Shown here: positions 19,085-29,443 of the stretch, piece after piece | Layout: every line of letters starts with the position of its first letter | How positions within the stretch are numbered: the first letter of the stretch is position 1 | Assembly: GCA_021842465.1 (NCBI GenBank) | Contig: JAKBZN010000002.1 | Coordinates: 62,001 to 126,000, forward strand | Length of the DNA stretch: 64,000 nt | Direction of reading: 5' to 3' | Origin: Pseudomonadota bacterium | GTDB lineage: Bacteria > Pseudomonadota > Gammaproteobacteria > Burkholderiales > Burkholderiaceae_F | Translations under genes and position numbers: made by a program | Notes under the pieces: generated by a model | Told to the model about the DNA's origin: nothing | Seen by the model: only the letters and a program-made list of their open reading frames with translations | Database searches by the model: none

Positions 19085-21080
19085 GTTCAGTCAGCATCCG
19101 GGTGCGCCGCCGCTCGGCGCTTGCGACCTCGTCCGCGGACACGGAGAAGCCGCAGTCGTACCGGAAGGTGTGGCGGATGGTGGTGAAGACGAGCGCGGCG
19201 AACGCGAGGCCTGCCAGCGGCCACATGTGCCAGATCAGGCCGAATGCACAGACGGCGCTGAGCGCGGCCAGGACGAACCCGGCCGCCGTGTTGCAAGGCA
19301 GGTGGATCGGAATGAACCCGTCCGTCGGACGCACGTAGCCGTTCTGCTTCATGTCGTGCCAAGCGTCCTTGTCGTGCACTCGGGGCGTGAAGGCAAAGTT
19401 GTAGGGCGGCGGGGGCGAGGCGGTGGACCATTCCAGGGTCCGCCCGTTCCAGGGATCTCCGGTGCGATCGCGCAATCGGTCGCGGTGACGGTAGCCCATC
19501 ACGATGCTGAGCAGGAAGCTCGCGATCCCCAGGAAAATCAATGCGGTGCCGAAAGCGGCGACCTCGAACCAGATCTGCAGCGACGGATCGTCGAAGTGGC
19601 TCAGGCGGCGGGTGACCCCCATCAGTCCGAGCGCGTAGAGCGGAACGAATGCGAAGTAGAACCCGATCAGCCAGAACCAGAACGAGAGCTTTCCGAGGAA
19701 GGGGTCGAGGCGGAAGCCGAACGCTTTCGGGAACCAGTACGTGATGCCGGCCATGCTGCCGAACACCACCCCGCCGATGATGACGTTGTGGAAGTGCGCG
19801 ACCAGGAACAGGCTGTTGTGCAGGATGAAGTCGGCTGGGGGAACCGCCAGCAATACGCCGCTCATTCCGCCGACCACGAAGGTGATCAGGAAGCCCATCG
19901 TCCAGAGCATGGGCACTTCGTAGCGGATGCGTCCCCGGTACATCGTGAACATCCAGTTGAACACCTTGGCCCCCGTGGGAATCGCGATGATCATCGTCGC
20001 AATCCCGAAAAACGCGTTGACGCTGGCCCCGGATCCCATGGTGAAGAAGTGGTGCAGCCAGACGAGATACGAGAGCACCGTGATGACCACGCTGGCGTAG
20101 ACCATGGATGCGTAGCCGAACAGTCGTTTGCCGCAAAACGTGGCCACCACCTCGGAAAATACCCCGAACACCGGCAGTACCAGGATGTAGACCTCGGGGT
20201 GGCCCCAGATCCAGATCAGGTTGACGTACATCATCGGGCTGCCGCCCCCGCCGTTGGTGAAGAAATGCGTTCCGACGTAACGGTCGAGGGCCAGCAGCGC
20301 CAGACATGCGGTCAGGACCGGAAACGCGGCGACGATCAGGATGTTGGAGCACAGGGCGGTCCAGGTGAACACCGGCATCCGCATGAGGCCCATGCCGGGG
20401 GCGCGCATTTTGACGATCGTGGCGATCATGTTGACGCCCGACAGCAGGGATCCGACGCCGGCCACCTGGAGGGCCCAGATGTAGTAGTCGACGCCGACGT
20501 CGGGGCTGTATGCCGCTTCCGACAGCGGTGGGTATGCCAGCCATCCAGTGCGGGCGAAGTTGCCAACGAACAGCGAGAGCATGATCAGTACCGCCCCGAA
20601 CGCGGTCATCCAGAAGCTGAAGTTGTTCAGGAACGGGAACGCGACGTCGCGCGCGCCGATCTGCAGCGGGACGACGAAGTTCATCAGGCCGACGACGAAC
20701 GGCATGGCGACGAAGAAGATCATGATCACACCGTGCGCCGTGAAGATCTGGTCGTAGTGGTAGGGCGGCAGGTAGCCGCCCGAATTCCCGAAGGAGATCG
20801 CTTGCTGGATGCGCATCATGACCGCGTCGCTGAAGCCGCGCAGCAGCATGATCAGCCCCAGTACGACGTACATCACGCCGATCCGCTTGTGGTCGGTGCT
20901 GGTGATCCAGTCGCGCCAGAGCGGACCCCAGCCGCGGAAATGGGTCAACGCCGCCAGCACCGCGACGGTACCGAGCGCGACCACCACGAAGGTTCCGACG
21001 AGGATCGGCTCATGGTAGGGAATCGCGTCAAGACCCAGGCGACCGAGCAGGAGCTGCCGCACGCCGTTCGCCCCGCTCAT
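19077..21080 (-). CDS. cyoB: cytochrome o ubiquinol oxidase subunit I
   Basis: [52 protein letters not shown]; start trimmed to 21080. Confidence 0.96.
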   Translation of the reverse strand: MSGANGVRQLLLGRLGLDAIPYHEPILVGTFVVVALGTVAVLAALTHFRGWGPLWRDWITSTDHKRIGVMYVVLGLIMLLRGFSDAVMMRIQQAISFGNSGGYLPPYHYDQIFTAHGVIMIFFVAMPFVVGLMNFVVPLQIGARDVAFPFLNNFSFWMTAFGAVLIMLSLFVGNFARTGWLAYPPLSEAAYSPDVGVDYYIWALQVAGVGSLLSGVNMIATIVKMRAPGMGLMRMPVFTWTALCSNILIVAAFPVLTACLALLALDRYVGTHFFTNGGGGSPMMYVNLIWIWGHPEVYILVLPVFGVFSEVVATFCGKRLFGYASMVYASVVITVLSYLVWLHHFFTMGSGASVNAFFGIATMIIAIPTGAKVFNWMFTMYRGRIRYEVPMLWTMGFLITFVVGGMSGVLLAVPPADFILHNSLFLVAHFHNVIIGGVVFGSMAGITYWFPKAFGFRLDPFLGKLSFWFWLIGFYFAFVPLYALGLMGVTRRLSHFDDPSLQIWFEVAAFGTALIFLGIASFLLSIVMGYRHRDRLRDRTGDPWNGRTLEWSTASPPPPYNFAFTPRVHDKDAWHDMKQNGYVRPTDGFIPIHLPCNTAAGFVLAALSAVCAFGLIWHMWPLAGLAFAALVFTTIRHTFRYDCGFSVSADEVASAERRRTRMLTEHA

Positions 21081-22024
21081 TCCGCGGCTCCGTCGGCCAT
21101 CGCCGCGCGCGACGGGGTCGTGTGGGCCGGGGGCGGACAGGACCGGGGCGATCCGATGCAGCGGTCGACGATGGATCGAAATATTGCCGGATCGATGCTT
21201 CCGTATCGGCGGACCGGATCGGCGATGCTCGGGCGCACCAGGCGCAGGTACGTCTCGCGATCGAGACGAGCCGACGCATCGCGATTCCGCTGGATCCACT
21301 GCGCGAAGCGTTCGGAAGTCATGCCCAGGAACCGAAACTCCATATGGGAAAAACCGGCGCCACTGTAACTGGAGGAGAAGCCGCGAAATTCGCCGGGGCG
21401 GTTGATGACCGCGTTGAGTTCGGAACGCATGCCGGGCATGGCGTAGATCTGCCCGGCCAAGGCGGGGATGAAGAATGCATTCATCACCGATTGGGAGGTG
21501 ATCCGGAAACGGATCGGCACGTCGATCGGCGCCGCCGCCTCATTTACGACGGCGATACCCTGCTTCGGATAGATGAACAGCCATTTCCAGTCGAGCGCGA
21601 CGACGTCGACGGTCAGCGGACGGACGCCCGCGGCGACCGTCCGGTTGGCGTCGACCCGACGCAGCGGACGGAACGGATCGAGCGTGTGACTGCCGATCCA
21701 GGTGAGTGCGCCCAGCGCGATGACGATCAGCAGCGGCGCCGCCCAGATCGCCAGTTCCAGGTGCAGGGAGTGGTCCCAGTCGGGGCGATAGTCGGCGTCG
21801 GCATTCGATTGCCGGTAGTGCCAGGCGAAGAACAGCGTCAGGAGGATCACCGGGACGATGATCAGCAGCATCAGCAGCGTGGAGGTCACCACCAGCCGGC
21901 CTTGCTGGCGGGCGATGTATCCCGCCGGGTCGAACACAGTCCGGTGACATCCGCAAAGCGAAGCGGAAAGGATCGTGGCTGCGGCGCCGATGCGCAGCGA
22001 CCGCAAGCCCAGGGAAGAGACCAT
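21077..22024 (-). CDS. cyoA: cytochrome o ubiquinol oxidase subunit II
   Basis: LSASLCGCH lipobox, [38 protein letters not shown]; start trimmed. Confidence 0.93.
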   Translation of the reverse strand: MVSSLGLRSLRIGAAATILSASLCGCHRTVFDPAGYIARQQGRLVVTSTLLMLLIIVPVILLTLFFAWHYRQSNADADYRPDWDHSLHLELAIWAAPLLIVIALGALTWIGSHTLDPFRPLRRVDANRTVAAGVRPLTVDVVALDWKWLFIYPKQGIAVVNEAAAPIDVPIRFRITSQSVMNAFFIPALAGQIYAMPGMRSELNAVINRPGEFRGFSSSYSGAGFSHMEFRFLGMTSERFAQWIQRNRDASARLDRETYLRLVRPSIADPVRRYGSIDPAIFRSIVDRCIGSPRSCPPPAHTTPSRAAMADGAAE

Positions 22025-22230
22025 GGTTCCGTCGTTGATATCGGGGCCCGGCGAAGCCTCCATAATAGGACGGTCGGATGTGCGGCAGCGGTTTGCGAAC
22101 AGCGATGTGTCTTCGCGGTGCGGCACGGCAAATGTCCCTTCTCTCACGCTTGCGGAAGTAGGGTGTCATCCATTTTCCGAAAGCTCAATAAGGGATTCCC
22201 GTCGAAATTCTCGGAGTCCTGGAGACCCGG

Positions 22231-23556
22231 ATGAACACCACCCGAACGATGGACGGACTTGACGCGTCGGATCCCGGCTTGCGGGGGTTGGCCGGTGCGC
22301 AACACGCGCTGTCCCCGGACGAGATCGCGATCGGGGTCCTGATCGGGCGGGTGTCGGAATATTTCGACTACTTCGTCTATGGGTTCGCCTCGGTGCTGGT
22401 GTTCCCGTCGTTTTTCTTCCCGTTCGAACGTCCGCTCGAGGGGACCCTGTGGTCGTTCACCGTGTTTTCCTTTGCGTTCATCGCGCGGCCGATCGGTTCC
22501 CTCTTTTTCCTGGCCATCCAGCGGCGGCACGGACGGGGCGCAAAGCTGGTCGCGGCGCTCGTCCTGTTGGGGACGTCCACGGCGGGGATCGCCTTTCTTC
22601 CCGGGTATGCCGCGCTGGGCCATTGGTCGTACGTCCTGCTGGCGGCATTCCGCACCGGCCAGGGGTTTGCGCTGGGCGGCGCATGGGATGGGCTGCCGTC
22701 GCTGCTGGCGCTTAGCGCGCCGCCGAAGCATCGCGGCTGGTATGCGATGACGGGCCAGCTCGGCGCGCCCGTAGGATTCATCATCGCCTGCGGCCTGTTC
22801 GCGTTTCTGCACCACTCGCTGCAGCCGTCCGACTTTCTCGACTGGGGCTGGCGATACCCGTTCTTCGTCGCGGTCGCCGTCAACGTGGTCACGCTGTTCG
22901 CGCGGCTGCGTCTCGTGATGGCGGACGAGTTCCAGGCTCTTTTTGCGGAGCGGGAACTGCATCCGGAAAAGGCCGGGGTACTGCTGCGCGAACAGGGGTA
23001 CGTGGTGATCCTGGGCGCGTTCGGCGCGCTGGCAAGCTACGCGCTCTTCCATCTGGTCACGGTGTTTCCGCTGTCGTGGATCGTGCTGTATCCGCGCCAG
23101 TCGATCAGCCGGTTCTTCGTGGTTGAAATCGTCGCTGCCGCGCTGGGTGCGGTGGGCATGATCCTGTCGGGAGCGATTGCCGATCGCATCGGACGCCGCA
23201 GCACCCTGGCCGTGCTGGCGGTTCTCATCGCGGTGTTCAGCGGGTTCGTCCCCCGGCTTCTGGGGGGCGGGTCGGTGGGGCAGGACGTCTTTTTGCTGGT
23301 CGGCTTCGGGCTGCTCGGGATGTCGTACGGGCAGGCCGCCGGTTCGATGAACGACTGGTTTGCGCCCCGGTTCCGCTATACCGGTGCGGCACTGACCTCG
23401 GACCTCGCCTGGCTCATCGGCGCCGGATTCGCTCCGGTCGTTGCTTTGGGCCTGTCGGCGCGTTTCGGCCTGGGCTACGTCAGCCTCTATCTGCTGTCGG
23501 GATCCGTGTGCACCCTGGCGGCGCTGGCGATCGGCCACCGGATGCGCCGCGGCTGA
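22231..23556 (+). CDS. MFS transporter
   Basis: 12-TM-type hydrophobic protein; EYFDYFVYGFASVLVFPSFFFP. Confidence 0.88.
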   Translation: MNTTRTMDGLDASDPGLRGLAGAQHALSPDEIAIGVLIGRVSEYFDYFVYGFASVLVFPSFFFPFERPLEGTLWSFTVFSFAFIARPIGSLFFLAIQRRHGRGAKLVAALVLLGTSTAGIAFLPGYAALGHWSYVLLAAFRTGQGFALGGAWDGLPSLLALSAPPKHRGWYAMTGQLGAPVGFIIACGLFAFLHHSLQPSDFLDWGWRYPFFVAVAVNVVTLFARLRLVMADEFQALFAERELHPEKAGVLLREQGYVVILGAFGALASYALFHLVTVFPLSWIVLYPRQSISRFFVVEIVAAALGAVGMILSGAIADRIGRRSTLAVLAVLIAVFSGFVPRLLGGGSVGQDVFLLVGFGLLGMSYGQAAGSMNDWFAPRFRYTGAALTSDLAWLIGAGFAPVVALGLSARFGLGYVSLYLLSGSVCTLAALAIGHRMRRG

Positions 23557-23779
23557 CCGGACGCCAGCCACTTCCTGGCTGTTTTTCCGCCAGGGAAGCG
23601 CCCCGGGTGTCGGTCCGCTCGGTCGCCGATACAGGGTTTCCCTTGCTTCTTGGGGGGTATGGGCGGTTACTCAATCCGGGGGGTATCGCCCCGGGATAAT
23701 TTCGTCCTACGCTGCGGGGCCGTCCGCCGCCGGTTGCGCCCGGCTGTGGAGAGATATTGAAGACCTCGAGGAGCGTTCC

Positions 23780-24778
23780 ATGCTTGTTCCCCTGTTCTCC
23801 CGCGCGCCGCGCAGCCTTTCCGTTCTGGCGGCCGTCTGCGTTCTGTTCGGCGCCACCACGGCATCGGCGGCAACGGCGAATTCCGCGGAGCGGTTCTTTC
23901 CGCCGTGGAGCCACGGCCGGAACAACCCGGTACCGGTGGCGCAGCGCGGCTTGGACTTCACCGTTCCCGAAATCGACAACCTGCCGGACTTCCACGGCAA
24001 TCCGATGACTGCCCGGCTGACGATCTTCGTCGGCGGCAACTACTATTTCGCGATGGCGCCGCTGGTGGCGGAGTTCGAGAAGGAGCACCCGGAATTCCGC
24101 GGCAGGATCTACTACGAGACGATTCCCCCCGGCCTGCTTGCCGATCAGATCAAGAAAGGCGGCACGATCACCGTCGGTAACATGACCTGGACGGCGCATG
24201 CCGACGTCTATGCCGCCGGGATGCGGCGCGTGAAGCAGATGATTACCGACGGCTATGCCAGCGGGCCGGCGGTGCCCTACGTGACCAACACCCTCACCAT
24301 CATGGTTCCCAAGGGGAACCCCGCGCACGTGGGCAAGCTTGCGGATCTCGGCAAGCCCGGGGTGCATCTCGTCATGCCGAACCCCGCGTTCGAAGGCATC
24401 GGCCGCCAGATCAAGGCGGCGTTGCACAAGGCCGGCGGTGCGGCGCTGGTTCAGACGGTATACGAAACCAAGGTCAAGAACGGAGAGACGGTCCTGACCC
24501 ACATCCACCATCGTCAATCGCCGCTGTACCTGATGCTCGGTCGCGCCCAGGCGGGTGTGACCTGGCAATCGGAGGCGATCTTCCAGGAGGAAGCTGGCAA
24601 CCCGATCCGTCGGGTGGATATCCCTCCTGCCGAGAACGTGACGGCAATCTACGCCGCCACCGTACTCAAGCGGGCGCCGCATCGGAAGGCGGGCCAGATG
24701 TGGGTCGATTTCCTGCGCTCGCCCAAGGCGCTTGCGGTGTTCGAGCACTACGGGTTCAAGGTGTACAAGGGAAAGTGA
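23780..24778 (+). CDS. periplasmic substrate-binding protein (ModA-like)
   Basis: Signal peptide; LTIFVGGNYYFAMAPLVAEFEKEHPEFRGRIYYETIPPG. Start at ATG 23780. Confidence 0.75.
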   Translation: MLVPLFSRAPRSLSVLAAVCVLFGATTASAATANSAERFFPPWSHGRNNPVPVAQRGLDFTVPEIDNLPDFHGNPMTARLTIFVGGNYYFAMAPLVAEFEKEHPEFRGRIYYETIPPGLLADQIKKGGTITVGNMTWTAHADVYAAGMRRVKQMITDGYASGPAVPYVTNTLTIMVPKGNPAHVGKLADLGKPGVHLVMPNPAFEGIGRQIKAALHKAGGAALVQTVYETKVKNGETVLTHIHHRQSPLYLMLGRAQAGVTWQSEAIFQEEAGNPIRRVDIPPAENVTAIYAATVLKRAPHRKAGQMWVDFLRSPKALAVFEHYGFKVYKGK

Positions 24779-24857
24779 CGGCAAAGGGGAAGTGACGGCA
24801 CGCGCGGTCCGTCGCGGGCTGGATTTTCGTGAAACGCGTTCATCGCAAGGAGGAGCA

Positions 24858-25364
24858 ATGGTGTTGAAGCGAAAGTGGTTGTCGGTGGCGTCGACGGCGG
24901 CGCTGGTCTCGGTGGCATGTGCGTTCGGCAGTCCCGCGTCCGCGGCCGATGCCGGGCATTCCGGATATGTGAAACCGCATATCACTCACGCGAAATACGG
25001 CCTGATGCGCCTGGTCGTGCCGCTTACCACGGACAACAAGAAGGTCCAGGGCAAGAAGTTGCGCAACATCCAGAACGGGTTGGATGCGGCGCGCGATTGG
25101 GGCGGAAAGTTCAAGGTGAAAGTCGTCCTGTACGCCAAGGGTCTGACCCTGTTGGAAAATCCCGCCCCGGCATTCAAGACGGAGATCGACAAGCTGCGCT
25201 CCCAGGGGGTGCGGTTCGTGATCTGCAATAACTCGCTGCGCGAGCAGAACGTCAACTTCCATTCGCTCTACGGCGTGAAGGATGCGGACATCGTCCCGTC
25301 GGGCTTTGCCGAGGTCGTGTACCTGCAGCAGAAGCGCGGCTATTCGGTCGATCCGGTGAACTGA
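24858..25364 (+). CDS. exported DsrE-family protein
   Basis: AAGGAGG RBS then ATG 24858; signal peptide; KVKVVLYAKGLTLLENP ... GVRFVICNNSLREQ. Confidence 0.8.
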   Translation: MVLKRKWLSVASTAALVSVACAFGSPASAADAGHSGYVKPHITHAKYGLMRLVVPLTTDNKKVQGKKLRNIQNGLDAARDWGGKFKVKVVLYAKGLTLLENPAPAFKTEIDKLRSQGVRFVICNNSLREQNVNFHSLYGVKDADIVPSGFAEVVYLQQKRGYSVDPVN

Positions 25365-25379
25365 TCCGGAGCGGCGTTT

Positions 25380-25409
25380 CCCTCTCTCCCGCGCATGCGG
25401 GAGAGAGGG
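25380..25409. other. 13-bp perfect hairpin between DsrE and cytochrome genes
   Basis: CCCTCTCTCCCGC-GCAT-GCGGGAGAGAGGG; no T-tract. Confidence 0.7.
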
Positions 25410-25423
25410 ACTGAAGGATTGAG

Positions 25424-27493
25424 ATGGCAAAGACGCGTGTCGGGGGCGGAGTCGTGCGGATTTCGGGAAATGGCGTTTGGCGGGCGGGAGCCGCTTTTGT
25501 CGCGTTGTTCGGCCTGACGCCGCTGTTTGCCGCGCCTGCGGACGTGTCCCCGGACGAAGCCGCGCTGGTCCAGCGCGGCGCGTATCTCGCGCGCCTGGGC
25601 GATTGCGTTGCCTGCCATACCGCCCCCGGCGGCGCGCCCATGGCCGGCGGGTTGGCGATGCAGACCCCGTTCGGTGCGCTGTATTCCACCAACATCACCC
25701 CGGACAAGGAAACGGGGATCGGCAATTACACCTTTGCGCAGTTCGATCGGGCGGTGCGGGAAGGCGTCGATGACGATGGCGACAACCTGTATCCGGCGAT
25801 GCCGTATCCCTCGTTCGCGAAGACGACCCCGGCCGACATGCGCGCGTTGTATGCCTATTTTCTCCACGGTGTCACACCGGTGCATCGGCCCAACGAAGCC
25901 AACCACCTCGAGTGGCCGTTCAGCATGCGCATCGGCATGAAGTTCTGGAACATGGCCTTCCTCGATACGAACCCGTACCGGGCCGACCCGGCCAAGTCCG
26001 CCGAATGGAACCGCGGCGCGTACATCGTGCAGGGTCTTGGGCATTGCGGAACCTGCCACACGCCGCGCGGCGTCGGATTCCAGGAAATGGCGATGGACCA
26101 GGGTGGCTCCGCGGGCGGAGACTATCTCGGCGGCGCATCGATCGACAACTGGTACGCGCCCAGCCTGCGGGACCTGGGAACGCCGCACGACATCGCACGC
26201 TTCCTCCAGACGGGGCGCAATCCGCACACCGCGGCCTTCGGGCCGATGACCGAAGTCGTGCATCACAGTTCGCAACACTTTACCGATACCGACCTGAGCG
26301 CGGTGGCGAACTATCTCGCGTCCCTTTCGTCCGCGCCGGCGGGTTCGCCGGTGGCGCCGTCGCCTGCCGAAGCGGAGCATCGGCTGTATGGAACGGCGGG
26401 CGGCCTTGGCTACGTGCAGTTCTGTGCCGTGTGCCATCAGCTCGACGGTAGCGGTGCCGGCGACATATTCCCACCGCTCGCCGCCAACACCTCGGTGGTG
26501 TCGACGGATCCGGCTTCGGTCATCCACGTGATGTTGAGCGGCTGGAGGTCGGCGCAGACGCAGCGGTTCCCGCGGCAGTTCGCGATGCCATCCTTTGCTG
26601 CACTGTCCGATGCGGAACTGGCGCAGATCGTCAATTTCGTGCGCACGAGCTGGGGCAATCACGCGGCCCAGGTCACCCCCGACGATGTGGGCAAGTTGCG
26701 CGGCTCCATCGACTTGGCTGCCGTGAAGCCATCGAAGTTCGTCATGCCGCGGTTTGCGGCGATGCTGGACCGACCGGACTCCGCGCAGCTGATCCATGGC
26801 ATGCGGCTGATGCTCGATACCAAGACCCTGCTGCCGCACAACGTCGGCGACGCGCTTACCTGTGCGAGCTGCCATCTCGACAACGGCACGGCGGCGCATG
26901 CGTCGCCCCTCGTCGGGCTCAGTGCCGTATTCCCGGCATATTCCCCGCGGGCGGGCAAGGTCATCGACTTCAAGGCGCGCATCAACGGCTGCATGCTGCG
27001 CTCGATGAACGGTGCGGCGTTGGACCGCGATTCGCGGGAAATGAATGCGATGGTCGCCTTCGTGGACTGGATGAAGGGCGATGCCGTGCGCGGCAAACCG
27101 ATCCCGGGTCGCGGCACGACGAAGATCTCGCATGCGCTCGTGCCGGACGCGGTCAACGGCAAGCGCGTCTACCATGAGCAGTGCGCGGCATGCCATGGCG
27201 ATGATGGCGCGGGTATGCGTCGCGCCGACGGCAGCTATGTGTTCCCGCCGCTGTGGGGGGAGCACAGCTACAACATCGGCGCCGGGATGGCTCGCACCTA
27301 CAAGGCGGCGGCCTTCATCCGCGTCAACATGCCGGTCGGGAATACCCTCGACTTCCCGCTGGGCCGCGGCGGCTTGACCGACCAGGAGGCGGTGGACGTG
27401 GCGCAATATTTCACGCACCAGCCGCGCCCGGATTTCGCCGGCAAGATCCACGATTGGCCGAATCGCAAGCACCCGGGCGATGCACGCTACTGA
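25424..27493 (+). CDS. pentahaem c-type cytochrome: triheme AdhB-like module fused to TsdA-like diheme module
   Basis: Five CxxCH motifs: CVACH 25604, CGTCH 26045, CAVCH 26422, CASCH 26861, CAACH 27182. C-terminal half FPAYSPRAGKVIDFKARINGCMLRSMNG resembles TsdA. Confidence 0.85.
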   Translation: MAKTRVGGGVVRISGNGVWRAGAAFVALFGLTPLFAAPADVSPDEAALVQRGAYLARLGDCVACHTAPGGAPMAGGLAMQTPFGALYSTNITPDKETGIGNYTFAQFDRAVREGVDDDGDNLYPAMPYPSFAKTTPADMRALYAYFLHGVTPVHRPNEANHLEWPFSMRIGMKFWNMAFLDTNPYRADPAKSAEWNRGAYIVQGLGHCGTCHTPRGVGFQEMAMDQGGSAGGDYLGGASIDNWYAPSLRDLGTPHDIARFLQTGRNPHTAAFGPMTEVVHHSSQHFTDTDLSAVANYLASLSSAPAGSPVAPSPAEAEHRLYGTAGGLGYVQFCAVCHQLDGSGAGDIFPPLAANTSVVSTDPASVIHVMLSGWRSAQTQRFPRQFAMPSFAALSDAELAQIVNFVRTSWGNHAAQVTPDDVGKLRGSIDLAAVKPSKFVMPRFAAMLDRPDSAQLIHGMRLMLDTKTLLPHNVGDALTCASCHLDNGTAAHASPLVGLSAVFPAYSPRAGKVIDFKARINGCMLRSMNGAALDRDSREMNAMVAFVDWMKGDAVRGKPIPGRGTTKISHALVPDAVNGKRVYHEQCAACHGDDGAGMRRADGSYVFPPLWGEHSYNIGAGMARTYKAAAFIRVNMPVGNTLDFPLGRGGLTDQEAVDVAQYFTHQPRPDFAGKIHDWPNRKHPGDARY

Positions 27494-27524
27494 GCGCGGG
27501 ACCGGCCGCCGGTAGAATCGCCGC

Positions 27525-27992
27525 ATGGCCAGTCTCTATCCGGTATTCCTGCTGCTTCACATCGCCTCCGTGGTCGTCTGGGTTGGAGGCATGTTCTTCG
27601 CCTACATGTGCCTGCGCCCGGTGGCGGCGCAACTGCTGGAGCCGCCGCAGCGCCTGCGGCTGTGGCGCGACGTGTTCGCGCGCTTCTTTCCCTGGGTATG
27701 GGCGGCGATCGTGCTGATCCCCGCCAGTGGGATGAGCATCCTCATCCCGGTCGGGGTGGACAACGCCCCGTCGCGCTGGTTCTGGATGCTGCGTGTTGGC
27801 ACCGCCATGATCGCCATTTACCTGTATGTGTTCTTCGGCCCGTACCGTGCGCTGCGCAAGGCGGTTGCCGAGTCCGACTGGAAGGTGGGCGGCGCGGCTT
27901 TGGGCCGGATCCGCCGCTGGGTGGGGATCAACACGATTCTCGGGTTCGTGACCATCGCCATCGTGACGCTGGGGCGGTACCTGCCTTCCTGA
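27525..27992 (+). CDS. CopD-like integral membrane protein
   Basis: 155 aa, four predicted TM stretches, FLLLHIASVVVWVGGMFFAYM. Confidence 0.7.
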   Translation: MASLYPVFLLLHIASVVVWVGGMFFAYMCLRPVAAQLLEPPQRLRLWRDVFARFFPWVWAAIVLIPASGMSILIPVGVDNAPSRWFWMLRVGTAMIAIYLYVFFGPYRALRKAVAESDWKVGGAALGRIRRWVGINTILGFVTIAIVTLGRYLPS

Positions 27993-28200
27993 CGGGCCGG
28001 AGCGCGCCAAATACCCGGTCCGCGTCGCGAAATGGCGTATCGATTCCCATTTTGTTGTCAAATTGCAACGAAATGGTTTTTGTTTGCAAAACCCTATTGC
28101 GAAATGCTTGCCACTACGCGATTCTTATGCGTGCATTGATTTCGATTATCAATCGCGTTTTCCGAACCATAAAGCCACCACTACGTCAAGGAGCAACAAC

Positions 28201-28314
28201 ATGATCGGAGATGTCCCGCTGTGGGCGATCATCTTGGTTTTCGTCATTCCGCCGCTGTGCCTGTTCGGCGACTACGCGTCCATGCGCTCGCCTTCGAACT
28301 ACAAGGCCAAGTAA
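28201..28314 (+). CDS. 37-aa single-TM small protein
   Basis: AAGGAG RBS; MIGDVPLWAIILVFVIPPLCLFGDYASMRSPSNYKAK; followed by hairpin. Confidence 0.6.
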   Translation: MIGDVPLWAIILVFVIPPLCLFGDYASMRSPSNYKAK

Positions 28315-28368
28315 TATCCGGCCGATCACCGGATTCACCACCTGCCTCGCGGCGGGTCGGATGATCAG

Positions 28369-28390
28369 ACGGGGCGGAAATCCGCCCCGT
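28369..28390. terminator. intrinsic-terminator-like hairpin
   Basis: ACGGGGCGGA-AA-TCCGCCCCGT perfect stem between convergent genes; weak T-tract. Confidence 0.55.
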
Positions 28391-28394
28391 TCGC

Positions 28395-29054
28395 TTATTG
28401 GCCCGAGCCTACCGCTGCCGGCTCCGCGCTCGGGTTGTGCGCGGTTCCCCGCCGGTATTGCGCCAACTGCGCGTCCGTGAGGACTTCAAACAGGGCGACG
28501 ACGCGCTGGACGCCGGAAACCCGCTGGACGGTGGATTCCGCGGTCTGCGCCTCCTGCGCACCGACGAGCCCCATCAGATAGACCGTTCCGTCGCTGCATA
28601 CGATCTGGATGACGCCGCCGGGGAGCGTCTTTTGCTCCAGGAGCGCCGAGCGCACCTTGCCGGCGAGTGCCGTGTCGGAGAGGAAGCTCCGCGCGCCGCC
28701 GTAGGTGCCGACGCGGACCTCGTTGATGACTTGGCGCACGCCGCGGCAGCCCGCGGCCAAGCGCTCGATTTCGGCCCGGTCCGCCGCGGACAGGGCGTTG
28801 CCGGTGAGCAGCACGCGCTGGTTGTAGGATGTGACGTCGACGTGGGTGGCGGTGCCGAAGCGCTGCGTGATCACATCGTTGACGCGGTGCTCGATTTCCG
28901 CGTCTTCCACCTGGATGCCGGTGGATCGGCGATCGCTGAGCACCATCGCGCTTCCCAGCGCCGCGCCGCCGATGGCGACGACACAGCCGCCGGTGCTCGT
29001 AACGGCCGCGATCAGGGCCAGGGGCAGGACAATCGAGCGCAAACGCATCACCAA
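28395..29054 (-). CDS. dolP: BON-domain outer-membrane lipoprotein (DolP/YraP-like)
   Basis: STGGCVV lipobox, two BON-like repeats (YNQRVLLTGNA; DGTVYLMGLV). Confidence 0.85.
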   Translation of the reverse strand: MVMRLRSIVLPLALIAAVTSTGGCVVAIGGAALGSAMVLSDRRSTGIQVEDAEIEHRVNDVITQRFGTATHVDVTSYNQRVLLTGNALSAADRAEIERLAAGCRGVRQVINEVRVGTYGGARSFLSDTALAGKVRSALLEQKTLPGGVIQIVCSDGTVYLMGLVGAQEAQTAESTVQRVSGVQRVVALFEVLTDAQLAQYRRGTAHNPSAEPAAVGSGQ

Positions 29055-29062
29055 ACCTCGCC

Positions 29063-29443
29063 TCAGAAGGATTCTTCGTCATCAAACGCGGAGCGGAGCC
29101 ACGAAACCGCGCCCCGCTCGACGGTCACGGCGTCATATCGACACACGGGCCACCGGTCGCCAAAGCGCGCGCACAGATACAGGCGTGCCGCGCGCCGTAT
29201 TTTGCCCCGCTTTATCCGATCGATGCTGGCGGCGGCATCGCCCGTCCGGTTGCGCAGGCGCACTTCGACGAAGACCAGCGCATCGCCGTCGCGGGCGACG
29301 ATGTCGATCTCCCCGCTCCGAAAACGGACGTTGCGTGCAATGATGCGCAGGCCGTGCCGTACCAGGTGCGCGCAGGCGAGGTCTTCTCCTTGCGCTCCGC
29401 GTCGCTGGAGGATGCTGCGGCCGAACCGAAGGGGAGCATGCAT
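29063..29443 (-). CDS. yraN: YraN/UPF0102 family nuclease-like protein
   Basis: [47 protein letters not shown]. Confidence 0.92.
   Translation of the reverse strand: MHAPLRFGRSILQRRGAQGEDLACAHLVRHGLRIIARNVRFRSGEIDIVARDGDALVFVEVRLRNRTGDAAASIDRIKRGKIRRAARLYLCARFGDRWPVCRYDAVTVERGAVSWLRSAFDDEESF

Noticed and set aside
19014-21368. 784-aa plus ORF
   Set aside because: Antisense to cyoB; His/Glu/Asp/Arg-rich composition is a mirror of membrane-protein codons.
22144-23571. 475-aa minus ORF
   Set aside because: Antisense to the MFS transporter.
25340-27526. 728-aa minus ORF
   Set aside because: Antisense to the pentahaem cytochrome, which has five CxxCH motifs and a signal peptide.
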